A stretch of 64,000 nucleotides of DNA. It comes from Dipetalonema caudispina. Taxonomy: Eukaryota > Nematoda > Chromadorea > Rhabditida > Onchocercidae. Made by a program: the position numbers and the translations under genes. The stretch is taken from NCBI GenBank assembly GCA_013365325.1, contig JABVXV010000313.1, forward strand, positions 1 to 64,000, read 5' to 3'. The notes under the pieces are model-generated. The model did not search any database. It was not told where the DNA came from and saw nothing but the letters and a program-made list of their open reading frames with translations. Each line of letters begins with the position of its first letter. Position 1 is the stretch's first letter. Shown here in pieces: positions 1 through 17,417 of this stretch.

Positions 1-140
<140 letters not shown>

Positions 141-1521
141 ACTATTATTATTATCAGTTATTATTGTTATGTTATTAACTATTATCATTAATATTATTAC
201 TATTATTATTATAAGTTATTATTGTTATTGCTAACTTGTTGTTGTTACTATTATCAGTTTTTATTGTTATTAATCATTGTTATTAGTAATATTTAGTAGT
301 GTTATTCGTTGTTAGACATTTCTCGAATAATAAAGTCTGCTAGACTAACTTGCTATTTCATCAAGTTATATTAGATTAAGCTGATGTCTTTATCCATCTC
401 AGTGTTTACATTTTTCAAAATTATTGAAACTTTCTCAGTTATATTTGACAGCTATTGCAATAGTTTCTAAAGTTTCTCAACTATATTAGTAATAAGAATA
501 CGATGAGAAATGTGACTATTCGTGAATATATTTTACGTTAAAATTCGTAAAGAATGTATCAAAAAAAAAGAAATAATTGACAAGGAAATGTTAACAATGG
601 ATATTCGTGAGAGTTTTGTTTACTTTAACTCTTTGAAATTTTTTTAACAACTTTATCTATCTACCTATTAAACGACCAAACAAATCAATTTGATTTAAAG
701 ATTTTGCATTGTGCTCATTTGGTAGTTCTTAAATTGACTTTTTATTGCTGTCAAAAAATTTTTTAAATGAATCATTAACCAATTGATATTAGCACAATTT
801 TTTTACTCAAAGTCCAAATAATTCAAATTTTTTTTCTAAAAATTGTAATACTCGAAGAATGGATGAAAAAGAGAGTGGAAAAGAAAAAAGATTGACACTA
901 TATTGAAGTAAAAGAACTAAATTAGCAAATTTAATTATACAGATATGGATTAATGAAATATTTCAGTAAATGTTTTATACGGTTGTTACAATCACTTACG
1001 TCATAATAATTACTTTTTACGTATTTAATATTCTGAAATTTTCTAACTTACAAATGCTTGATATTTTAATATTTTTATAACATATTACATTACGGATGTT
1101 TACGTAATTCCCATATCCGAGAAAATGTAAATAATAAAAATATATGTATAACTATCACATTACTTAGAGATTAATTACCTAATAATATAGAAATTGTATG
1201 ATTCATTTATATTTAATGAATATTTTGTGATTATGCTTAGTAACATGAAGTATTAAATTGTAAAATTAGCATATTTTTACGCACTTACATTTTTCAACAT
1301 TCTTTCCAATAATAAAAGTTGTATATGCTTAAAAAATAAATCATAAAATTATTTTAGATTAGTTAATTTTTAATCAAATTAACTTATACTCCATACAAAA
1401 TGATCAATTTCAATGTTCATATTAATTATTTATAACATATTTCAACATATGGAATAATTTATCTTTCATTTTTTTTTTTTTCATCCTCGAAATTTATTAC
1501 AAATTGTTTTCTTCATGTATA

Positions 1522-1887
1522 TTTTGCATAAAATAAACTGAGAAAGTTGAAAATAGCATACTCTCAATCTCTGCTAACACTATCATGCATACATTTTCTC
1601 CCATTCTCTCATTCTTTTCCATTCAAAATAATAAAACTTATTACAACGAACAAAATTGTATCAAAATTACTACAAATTCAATTAAAACATTTCACTTTTT
1701 TTTAACATATAATTCAAAAATTTTGTATCTTTTAGTATCAAAATTTGCAAATTTATACGTTACAATTCATAGCATTTGTATATTTTTGCATAAAATAAAC
1801 TGAGAAAATTGAAAATAGCATACTCTCAATCTCTGCTAACACTATCATGCATACATTTTCTCCCATTCTCTCATTCTTTTCCATTCA
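1522..1887. repeat. 104-bp direct duplication (1522-1625 and 1784-1887)
   Basis: Two nearly identical 104-base copies begin TTTTGCATAAAATAAACTGA and end CCATTCA. Their start points are 262 bases apart. I see a single clear difference between them (GTTG versus ATTG). The copies are too short and too plain to be an insertion sequence, and no terminal inverted repeats are visible. A recent local duplication is the simplest reading. Confidence 0.85.
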
Positions 1888-2280
1888 TTAAGCCAATTTT
1901 CTCATCCTTACCAATTCAATAATCTTTCCTTTCTTCCAATCATTAATAATTCTTCTACTCTCTGCTATCTCACTCTTTTCTCTTTTCGCTTTTCAATCAC
2001 TGATTAATTCTATTTCACAATGTATCGTTACCTGATTATCCTCAAAAATACATATCTCATCATATATCATTCCTCTGTTATTGCTTCTCTCTCTATATAT
2101 TCCATACACTCTCGAAATTTCTTCAATGATAGAAAAATAAATTTGCTTCGTGACATCTTTGTGCAACGATGTTTGGTTTTGGTTTCAAATTATTAGTTTT
2201 TTAGATTTGGACTGAAATATGTTTGGTGGAATGACGTAAGGTGAGGTTGGGTAGTTTTTTTTACGTGGGTTAAAATTAGA

Positions 2281-2440
2281 TTGAACTTATCTGATCCGAT
2301 TGTTAACATCTATTGAACTTATCTGATCCGATTGTTAACATCTATTGAGCTTATCTGATCCGATTGTTAACATCTATTGAGCTTATCTGATCCGATTGTT
2401 AGCATCTATTAAGCTTATCTGATCCGATTGTTAACATCTA
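2281..2440. repeat. 32-bp tandem repeat, five copies
   Basis: Five head-to-tail 32-base units occupy 2281-2440. Each carries TTATCTGATCCGATTGTTAA followed by CATCTA. The units differ mainly at two bases near the start (TTGAAC, TTGAGC, TTAAGC), and one has AGCATC in place of AACATC. The unit contains TGATCCGAT, so it is less AT-biased than its surroundings. No open frame is maintained. Confidence 0.95.
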
Positions 2441-4398
2441 TCCGTTTAATTATTCGTATCAATTTGTGTCATTTGTGATCAAAGAAGACAATTAACTTTA
2501 CATTAATGAACTTTAAACTTTTATTATTTTTAACGAATATTTCATGTGTAATTTTCATAAAAATTTCTTATTTTCGTTCATTTTCAAATGTTCAAGTTTT
2601 TTTTTATCTTTGATCTTTAGCTGTTTTTTTTTTTTTTCTTTTTTTCGAAATCAATCAAGAATGTTATATACGAATCATTCATTGTAACGAATAATTAAAT
2701 TTTGAACAAACATTTCTTTTTTGTGTAAGATTCCCGGGGGAAAAAAAAAAAAAAAAAGCGCTACTACGAAAAGTTAGACTCTCATACTGATGACTCGATT
2801 ATTATTGTTCTCAATTTTGTTTACAATCGCATTTTATCACTCTAACCTTCTCATTCCATGTGAATTTCACAACTTGACGCTACTATGAATACACATTTAC
2901 AAACATTTATGTTTGATTAGTTTTCTAACCCTATGAGATTTTCGTAACTCATTGTTTATGTCCTATTTTGGATACAGTAATTTTCTATTACCATTCGAAT
3001 CTACAGATTCTCGGAACTTTCAGTAAAATTATTGCGAAACTTCGCCCTTCTCTTTTATTTTAAGTAATGATAGTTGCTGGGATGATTCATTCTTCTGTTT
3101 AGTGAATGCTTTATATATTATTTATTTATTTATGTCGATGCTCTTATATTTCGTAGATAGAGAAAGTACTTTTCAATAAAATTTTGTTACGAAGATATGG
3201 TTCAGCGAGTTTGTCATCAAGTCTTCAACAATTCTAAAATATGGTAATACTCATAACACCTCGAATTCTTTGGCGTCTTATCTAGTAATTTTTGTACCTC
3301 TCAGAATCCTTTTGACATAGCCGATTTTCGATCTTTATTACTGATTTCTGGAATCTTTAAAAAATGCTGATAATTGTGAGAAAGTTACCGGGAAAGTTTA
3401 GAAAACCTTTTATGAAGTCAAACTTGAGCTCTGTTTTCAGTCAAATATTTCATTCTATCCGAAAGAGCACACTGATTCTGAGGTTTTTGCCCGGAAAAAA
3501 AAAAAAAAAAAACTAACATTTTGACGCAACCAGAGGTAAATTTCTGCTAAACTACTACCTTTATTTTTAACAGAGAATTTTATGTTCCAGAAATTTCGCA
3601 AACTCTCTTGAGATCGTCTCCATTTTATCCTGAATAACACTTGAATATACTATCATGGCTTAACCAAACGTGTGAGGTCACTTTTAAAAATGTAATTCCT
3701 GTAAAAGAAATTCATGTGGTATTAAAAAAAAAATCCACTGTTTGATTAACCAGTTAAGTTTCCAATTATTCATTCAGTTAGAGATTTTGATCATTTGATT
3801 ATGAGTAACCCATTCGTTTATTTGCTACTGATTGGAAATTCACTAATTTTGTGGAAATTCCACGAAATATTTCCATGAATTAAACTACCAACTTCAAACA
3901 TTAACAGTATTTCATTTACTCTTTCCTTACTGTTACTGCTATTGGTTTCGCAAATTCGCTGGAAATCAATTGAATTTCAAACTGGCATGTGAACATACGT
4001 GGAACACATGTAGGAATTAAGGCTATGACTTTGAGGTCGAACTTTCTGACATTTCTTAGTTTACATTGGGGAGTAATTAAAAATGCGATATTAATTGTTT
4101 TACTATTATGCTGAAATAGTTTCCTGATGAATTTTTATCGATTTTTGCTAAGTATTTAGAAAAATACTTGCCTAACTTTAAATGTGATGAGAAGTAAGGT
4201 TAAATCGTTGATTGACTTATCAGTGATGGATTTTTTCAATATTCAATCATTTTCCTATACTTTGTTCCGTGATTTATGTAGTCACTCTTTTTTTTCTTTA
4301 TTTTTTTCAAAACTTTTAGCAAAGCAGTATTTATTTTCACGTTGTTTATTCGTTGGTGTGGATGAGTAATTGGATATAAACTAAGACAAAAAATGATG

Positions 4399-4444
4399 TT
4401 ATTTTCCAGGTAGTGCGTTAGCAGAGCACATTCGACCACGGAAG
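4399..4444 (+). promoter_or_regulatory. probable spliced-leader or cis acceptor and short leader of rme-1
   Basis: A strong acceptor (TTATTTTCCAG, AG at 4408-4409) lies 35 bases before the rme-1 start codon, with no in-frame ATG between. In nematodes such a lone acceptor just upstream of the first ATG usually marks trans-splicing of a spliced leader. An outron or an untranslated first exon would look the same in the sequence. Confidence 0.5.
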
Positions 4445-10100
<5,656 letters not shown>

Positions 10101-13100
10101 ACGAGTTTATGGTTGTAGTGAACGGGGAGAATTTGAACCAAATTTTTGGTCTCATACAGCCATTCACTTCAAACAGTGCTGTGTACAATTGTTGAGAGTA
10201 AGAAATGTGTAATATAACTTGACTAACCTCACCAAAATTCACGGACTATTCTGAATAACCAGTTTTGAAATTTGTTTTTTTGTTTCGGATCGCCTAATGC
10301 CTGATTCCCGAGTCCACATACAATTGAAACCTTTCGCTCTTCACATTCCAAAATATGCCCCTGAACTGCAGTTCTCTTTCTTAGGCATGAATTAAGAACT
10401 TAATTTATTGAACTCTTTGTAGAATTTATGAAATTCATAGGAACACTTATTTCTCCAAAATGAAGGACGAACTTTAATTTGATTGAACAAGGTGAGTATG
10501 ACTTCTTTTCATCATTTATACATTTGTGGGATATAATCTTTTGGGTCTTATTGCCTTCCTCTTCTTTTGTCTTGGAATGGTTTTATTTTCTGTTTGTTTC
10601 CAGGAAAATCATTTTATTATTTTTATAATATAAGATATTAATGCGTTTTTTGATTGATTTTACCACATGGGTGAAACAAGTTAAGGTCTGGATCAGCTTC
10701 GAAAACATTTTAGATTCTTACGGGTCCATGGTGTGTGTATGAGACACTGGATTCCGAACTTTTGGTAAATATCGAATTGCTACCATGGAAATAACTTGTT
10801 TCAGTCTGTGAAAGTAGTAGATGTGCAGAAAAGTTACTTTCCAAAAAACAATATTTCGTATTTTCAAATTAATCATAACTGGATTTTCTTTTTTGTTCGA
10901 AACGAATATTGTAGACTAAAATTGTCCTGTATCTTTTTCTCTTTAATAGAGCTATTTCCTTTATTTCGCGTTTTCGCCAAATACCTTATTTATTATCAAC
11001 ACTTATTGCTGATAATATTTTAATACGTGTTCTGAATAGCAATGAATCGGTTAACGAGTTACCACATGGGGAGAAGAATTAACTAGTTGATGCATTCTTG
11101 CGATAAGAAATTTGTATAATTCCTAATTTCTAATAACGAAAATTTCGGAAAATTTCCAGATTGCTTTAGAATTTTCTCTTTCTAAGCCGCTATATATGTT
11201 TTCTGTTGTTCATTCGCTGCACTTCAATTTAAATTTTCAATCAATGATTTCTTATTCCTCTCTCATAATTTTCATTATACAATCAGTGAAATAATTTATG
11301 TGTAATAAGCAAAGTATGTGATACATAAACAGTTGATTCGTTGTTGCATCTGATCCCACACATTTACAACACGGTGAATTCGCATCATTTTTAACTTAAC
11401 ACTATGACTATCATAATGCAGAGATTGTTGAAGATGAAATAAATTTTAGCAATATTTTACGTAACATTTTTGAATCTGACACGAACTCAAATACGTACAT
11501 TTCAATAAATAGACGGAAAAATTAATAATATTTCTGGATTTGTTGGTATATTGTTGATTCTTTGTAGAAATTTTAAAGCGAAACATGAAAACACAACATC
11601 CTTATGGAAAATATTATCATGGGAAATGGTAATGTATATATTTTGCTAAATAAAAAATACAGAGAAATTTTGGAAAAATGAATATGTGATGAGTAATTTT
11701 TACGATTAACATCGACTTGTAATTTTTTTTTCCGTTTAGGAAAGGAGAAAATGATTTGAGAGCAAAATGCCTCATTTCACATTCAACATTTCAAAATGTT
11801 TTTTAATGGTTATCATTTAAAATTCATCGATAAAAAAAAGAATGAAGAAAAGACAATTTACGTCCGTTAGCATAATAAAAAAAGAAAAAAAAATACGTGA
11901 ACAAAGTAATTTGATAAATATTTTGAAAAATTTTATCGATTGTATTTTTTAAAGGGGTTGGAAAAAATACAAAACAAAAAAAAAAAAAAAAGAAAAAGTT
12001 GAAATGAGAAGATGAAAAAAGGACAGAAATTGAAATGAAAGGACAAAAATTGATCGATAATTTTATTTTTTTTTTACAAAATTGTTGATTGTTAATTGTA
12101 CAAACTGTAAAGAGTAGGATAAATATTACAGGTATGTAGAGAAGAGAAACAGGAAATGAACGTTATGATTGATTTTATATCATTCATACGACATTCATTT
12201 CCAAAACATAATATGATGCTGTTTTCAAAAATTTCTTGAATTTATTTAATTTTTTCATTTAAAATGATCACTGTTAAATCATTATATTTATACCTATTAG
12301 AATTTCATTTTCTTTTTCTTTTTTTTTTTTTTTTTTTGTTTTCTTCTTTTATTGTGTTATTGTTATTAGCATTAGGTAGGAATGATTATAATTTACAATA
12401 ATTTGAAATATTTTTAAACAGATTGTATTTAATATAATTAACAATTATTTGTCTGTGAAATATTTCCCAAAAAAAAAAAAAAATTTTCGTCCCATTTTTT
12501 TGATAGATCTATTTTTTATTTTAATTTTGTTTGAATAATATTTTCCAATTCAACCTTTACATAAATTTTTCTTATCATTTTTTTTTTTATTTTTATTTTC
12601 ATATGCTATAAAATTATTTATATGTGGATGATGTAAAAGATTAACTGAGTTAAATTTTCTTTCAAATATTTCAGTGATAAAAGAAAATGAGGATTTTACA
12701 GCAATTTTGTCCTTTTTTTTTTTTTTTTTTTCTGGTACTAAAATTTCTCATTTCCAAATTTTTTCTGAATTATTTTAGAAGAACGCTGATTTTATGAGAT
12801 AAGAAAATGTTACTCTAAATCTTTATCTTATTATAAAATGCGCGTTAAAGTTAAGAAAAATGTTACTAACATTTTTGACATATTTCATATTGCATACATA
12901 CAAATTTCCTATTTTTCAAATTTTATCAAATATTTATAATAGCTAAAACAAAAAGAAAAAAAAAAGAATCATAGGTTTGCTTAATTAGTCTTAGATTTTG
13001 ATACATTTGATGTAATGTGAAAGAATTTTAATTTAAGAGAATTTATTCCAATTTTCACTTTTTATCAAATATAATTAAAATGTATTCTTCTCAATAATCT

Positions 13101-13105
13101 TTCAG
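10101..13105. other. intergenic region, no gene seen
   Basis: This is the region after the rme-1 stop codon. It probably holds the 3' untranslated region, then AT-rich DNA with many A or T homopolymers (for example near 11972, 12318 and 12715). AATAAA-like hexamers occur only far downstream (about 11500 and 11645). The open frame at 10796-11023 is short, hydrophobic and unlike any family I know. Confidence 0.65.
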
Positions 13106-13118
13106 TGTATAATTGGAT

Positions 13119-13313
13119 ATGTCAATTGAAATATTATTAAAATCGTTTAAAATAATTAATTTAAAACATGGCGAAGATAGCATCGATTGTTTGCATTATT
13201 TTTTAACAACAAATTTACTAATTGCGGCAAGTACTATAACAGCATGGAAAATGTTCGATGGAAATGCAATTGAATGTATGCTACCAATACGTTTTCCTAA
13301 TTCATGGGTTACG
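13119..13313 (+). CDS. innexin-type first coding exon (alternative first exon or partial duplicate)
   Basis: This 65-codon exon starts at an ATG 13 bases after a strong acceptor (TCTTTCAG, AG at 13104-13105) and ends at a good donor (ACG|GTTAGT). It matches the first exon of the innexin downstream (17418-17612) residue for residue without gaps. Both are exactly 65 codons, both end in phase 0, and about 24 positions are identical, including LHY, the first membrane segment, ECM-P and FP-SW. It carries the innexin N-terminus, transmembrane segment 1 and the start of the first extracellular loop. I find no matching later exons before 17418, so it most likely splices to 17959. A decayed tandem gene copy is the alternative. 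Confidence 0.7.
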
Positions 13314-16300
13314 GTTAGTTGTTTTTTCCGGAAATTTAATATTTAATTAGTATTGAGAAGTGTACTGCATTAAATTCAAAAAATGATGATTGGTTAAATA
13401 AATTTTCCAATTAACATATTAATTAGGTAATTAGTAGATTAATTTTATTAATTCATTTCATTTCTATTCATTATATTAACATATATTATGAATCGTATCA
13501 AATTATTATTCAGTCTACTTTTTTTTTTTTTTTTTCTTTTTTTTCATAAATATCTATCAATTATTGGAAAATAATTAAGACTAATGAAATATTTCAATGA
13601 TTTTATGATTATTAAACATTCATATGATTTATCATGATATTCACATCCTGTCATATCCTCTTTCTTTATTAGTAATAATTTAATATTATTATTCTTTTTT
13701 TCATAAATATCTATCAATTATTGGAAAATAATTGAGACTAATGAAATATTTCAATGATTTTATAATTATTAAACATTCATATGATTTATCATGATATTCA
13801 CATCTTGTCATATCCTCTTTCTTTATTAGTAATAATTTAATATTATTATTACTGTAAAATTATTACAAAATCAATAAGTTAGTATCAACTTTCTACCTTT
13901 ATAAATACTAATAATATCATTTCATTGAACATTCCATTCTTCAATACCTGAATGAATGACTAATTCGATGATCGGAGCATATGTTGAAAGAGAATTTTGG
14001 GTGCATCAATGACTTATATCGATCTCGAAATATTATTACAGATATGGCCATCAACCGTTCAAACATTTCATCGTTCCACTCTATTTGTATTATTTACATT
14101 CTTTGATACTATCACTATCGTTATTTTTCCTATCATATTTTATCATCATATATCATTTTGTTAAATTAATTGAAGTTATTATTAGTATCATCTAAAATGA
14201 TCATTAATGATATTAGTGTTGAAGTAATTCTATAAACTATTGATGATGATGATGATGATGATGGTATGTAGATAAGTGGTATGGCAAATAATATCGAAAA
14301 AGTAATTCTCAATCTTTGCTCTTGTTAAATATTGTTCAATTTTTCCCATAAATCATCAATTCTTATTTTACAAAAAAAGTATTTAAAATTAACTTAAATT
14401 AACAATAATTATCCATTGGAATTTTAAATGAAAATATTCACTTCCTTAGTAAGTATGATATAGTAGATAAAAGTTATAAATAGCTTCTAATATTATTATG
14501 ATTTTATTAATTTAAATTTATTAAATAATTAGTAAGAGAAGAAAAGAGAAAGAGCGATCGTGAGAGAAAGAAAATTAAGAACTAAATCTATTTATTGCTA
14601 ACATTTATCGTATTTTTTTTTTTTTTTTTCAGGTGGAATTATCATCATAAAATGAAAATCGGAAGTAGTAGCTGTTTTCATAAATAACTCAAATTGATGT
14701 TTTGAAAATAGAATGGAATAGAATAGAATAGGAATAGAATAGGATAGAATAGAATGAAAGATTCTATTACAACATTTCAGCTTTTTTTTTGTTGCTTTGC
14801 TTCAAAATTGTTGAAAGGACGAATTATCCGTTCATTTGAAGAGCTAAGAATGATATGTGTTCCATCTTTAATTCATTTGCCCCTTTTACTTTACATCCTC
14901 TTTTTCTTTTTCTGCTGTTTCATATCGAAATTCTTGAAAATATTTCATCCAATCCGGTTCCGGTTAAATTGCTCTGTTAGTACCGTTTCGAATATATGTT
15001 ATCCTATCTTAATGTTAATGATACGATTGTACAGATATAAATTAAGTTTCCGAAAAAAGTTTAACAATTAACAATGCGAATGTATCCTCAAACTGTTTCA
15101 ATTATTTAGCTTATTTTTTTCAAATTAAAATTTATCATCAAAAAATTAAAATTGATCATTAGACTATAATTTCTTCTGATTTGCTATTATTATTATTCCC
15201 ATTCGATATCATATTTCAACGAAGTGTCTAGTGAAATTTAAAATTTTGAAATTTTCAATTTAATCGTTAAACAAAAAGGGAAAAAATATTCCATTCTAAT
15301 TATTCAAATAATTTATTTAGTTCATATTTTGATTTTAATTGCTATATCCCTCTCTTCATTATGATTTCAATCTTTTTTTCCTCCTTCTTTTTTTCTTTTT
15401 TTTTCTACTTTTAAAATGCTTTTTGACAGGAACGAGTGCAAGTAAGCAAGACAGATGCGCTTATTGCTTGCTTTGCAAGCTGGTCCAATCATCATTTTTA
15501 TCACATTAGAATTTTGCAGTTTTTTTTCTTTTTTTTTTTCAAATAATAATTTTTTAATACATTAAATTTTTAAAATTTCCAAAAATTTTTCTTCCGCTTC
15601 TTTTCCATTTCTCTATTATTTTTTCAAAAGAAAAAAAAAAAAAGAGGAAAAAATCATTAAATCACAGATTTGATTTATTGCTATTTTTATGAAAATTTAT
15701 ATTGAATTTATTGTTATTTTTGTTTAAAATTATCTTTTTGTTGTTGATGATAATGATAATTCAAAAAACGATTAAAATTGTAATTGTTAATAAGTAATTT
15801 TGAAATTTTTGAATGATTACGAATAGATATTACCAATATAACCAAATTTATTGCAATATTTATCAATTAGGCTATCATATGATCACTATAATGTAGGGGG
15901 CTTTTTTTTTTTCTGCCAAAAATACGACACTTATATCCTAAACAATTCAATCATTGAAAAATACGATTTGTTAAACTACGAGAAAACAGTTGCTTACATC
16001 AAAAATTGATTGGCTTTTCCATTTTTCTGCTATTCATTTGCTTAGGACATTTGTTCGTTCTTAACTGTAAACTTTTTTTTTTTTGTTCAAAAGGGAAGTC
16101 ATTTAATTAAAGTGCTAAAATTTGACAATATGATAGATTTTCATAATGCTTTTAAAATTGTAACAGTTAACTTTTCCTCTATTCAAGTTAAAGTAATTCT
16201 AATTGACAATTTTTAAACAATTTAATTATGAATAAGCTGAAATTTGATTTACAAAATTAATTTAATTCTAATCGATGATGATATATGTGTGTGATATTTT

Positions 16301-17405
16301 CAAGAATTGTGGAATTTCCATACACTGTAGCAGAAGTTTTTTTAATTGATTAATAATTCGGTTCAATTCAATTTATGCATATACATCTATCCTAAATTAC
16401 CTATTTCGATTTTCAGTCCTCACTTTTTAGGACGTTCATGTACAATCTTCCGAAACTTTTGAATATCACTTAGCAAAATTCAAGTTGTTTACTAGTTATC
16501 AACAAGATGATAATTTTGTTTTGCATGATAGATTCAACTATTCCTCTCTCTCATATGGATTGCGATAAAACCAGTACCATCAAATTGTATCTTTATCATC
16601 ACAGCTTGAATTTCAATTTCTATCAGTATAAACTATGATTCATAAGGGCAATTGAAAACATTAATAACTAATTATCAACAATGTTGTTTATATTTCGAAT
16701 ACGCATGCATGGAAGGTAAAGGTAATGGAATTGATTTCTCCTATTATATTGATCATTTCGATCAATTTTAATTTAACCAATTCTTTTTCAATCAATCATA
16801 AAAGAGAAAATTGTTTTCAATAAAATTTATATCAAAAAATAGAGTATTATTCGAAATATATTCTTTTATCGATGCATTATTATTAAATGAAAAGTTGTAG
16901 GAAATAATTTACATAACATTCAATGATTACAATGCTTAAAACATAAACAAAATCGATTAATTTTCTACTATTTCTAATTTTTTTTTTTTTTTTTTTGCAT
17001 GTCGAAATTTTTGTTAATTCTATTTTTTTAAAAAATAGAAACAAAAACTTTTACAATTGTTTCTTAACAAATGTAACAAATGTTGGAGAAGTATTCCAAT
17101 TTACAATGTTCATTGTCTTATGTTTTAACAGGAAATGCAAAAGTAAAAAAGAATATTGAAGAAGAGAAGATAATATTGTGAATCTTTTATGAGTGCTAAT
17201 TAATTATTTCTAAATTAATCCAACTTATTTAGCTCATTTATATGTTTGTTTATTTATTGATTTTTTTTTTTTTTTAACCGATATTTCTGTTCCGAAAATG
17301 ATTTCGTTTTTTGTTTCATAAAAGTTAAAAATTTACTTAAAATTTCTAGTTATCGATAACGATCGTTAACGTTTTAATTTTGTGGCACAGTAATAAGTGA
17401 AACAG
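13314..17405. other. spacer between the two innexin first exons
   Basis: If the upstream exon is alternative, this is intronic. It holds the 157-bp duplication (13545-13850), a (GAT)n run at 14241-14263, a GAATA-type run at 14711-14756, and many T tracts. I looked for exons carrying the YCW or YYKWVPFF innexin signatures and found none. The 105-codon open frame at 14754-15071 is hydrophobic and unconvincing. Confidence 0.6.
13545..13850. repeat. 157-bp tandem duplication
   Basis: Two head-to-tail copies start at 13545 and 13702 with CATAAATATCTATCAATTAT. They are nearly identical over about 150 bases. The differences I see are single bases (AATTAAGAC versus AATTGAGAC, TATGATT versus TATAATT, CATCCTG versus CATCTTG). 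Copy 1 is preceded by a long T tract and copy 2 by a shorter one. The duplication lies between the two innexin first exons. Confidence 0.9.
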
Positions 17406-17417
17406 GTGTACTAAAAG

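Larger units (their letters stand above)
141..4409. other. intergenic region upstream of rme-1
   Basis: This is very AT-rich sequence with homopolymer runs. It holds two local repeat families, listed separately at 1522-1887 and 2281-2440. The short open frames here (for example 1585-1803 and 4184-4369) are low-complexity and show no protein similarity I recognise. The last few hundred bases should contain the promoter and any untranslated leader of rme-1, but I see no recognisable core promoter element. Confidence 0.7.

Noticed and set aside
10796..11023. 75-codon hydrophobic open frame after rme-1
   Set aside because: No similarity, no splice context, and typical of chance frames in this base composition.
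14754..15071. 105-codon open frame, Phe/Leu/Ile-rich
   Set aside because: Low complexity, no splice or start context and no recognisable motif. It lies in AT-rich spacer between the innexin exons.
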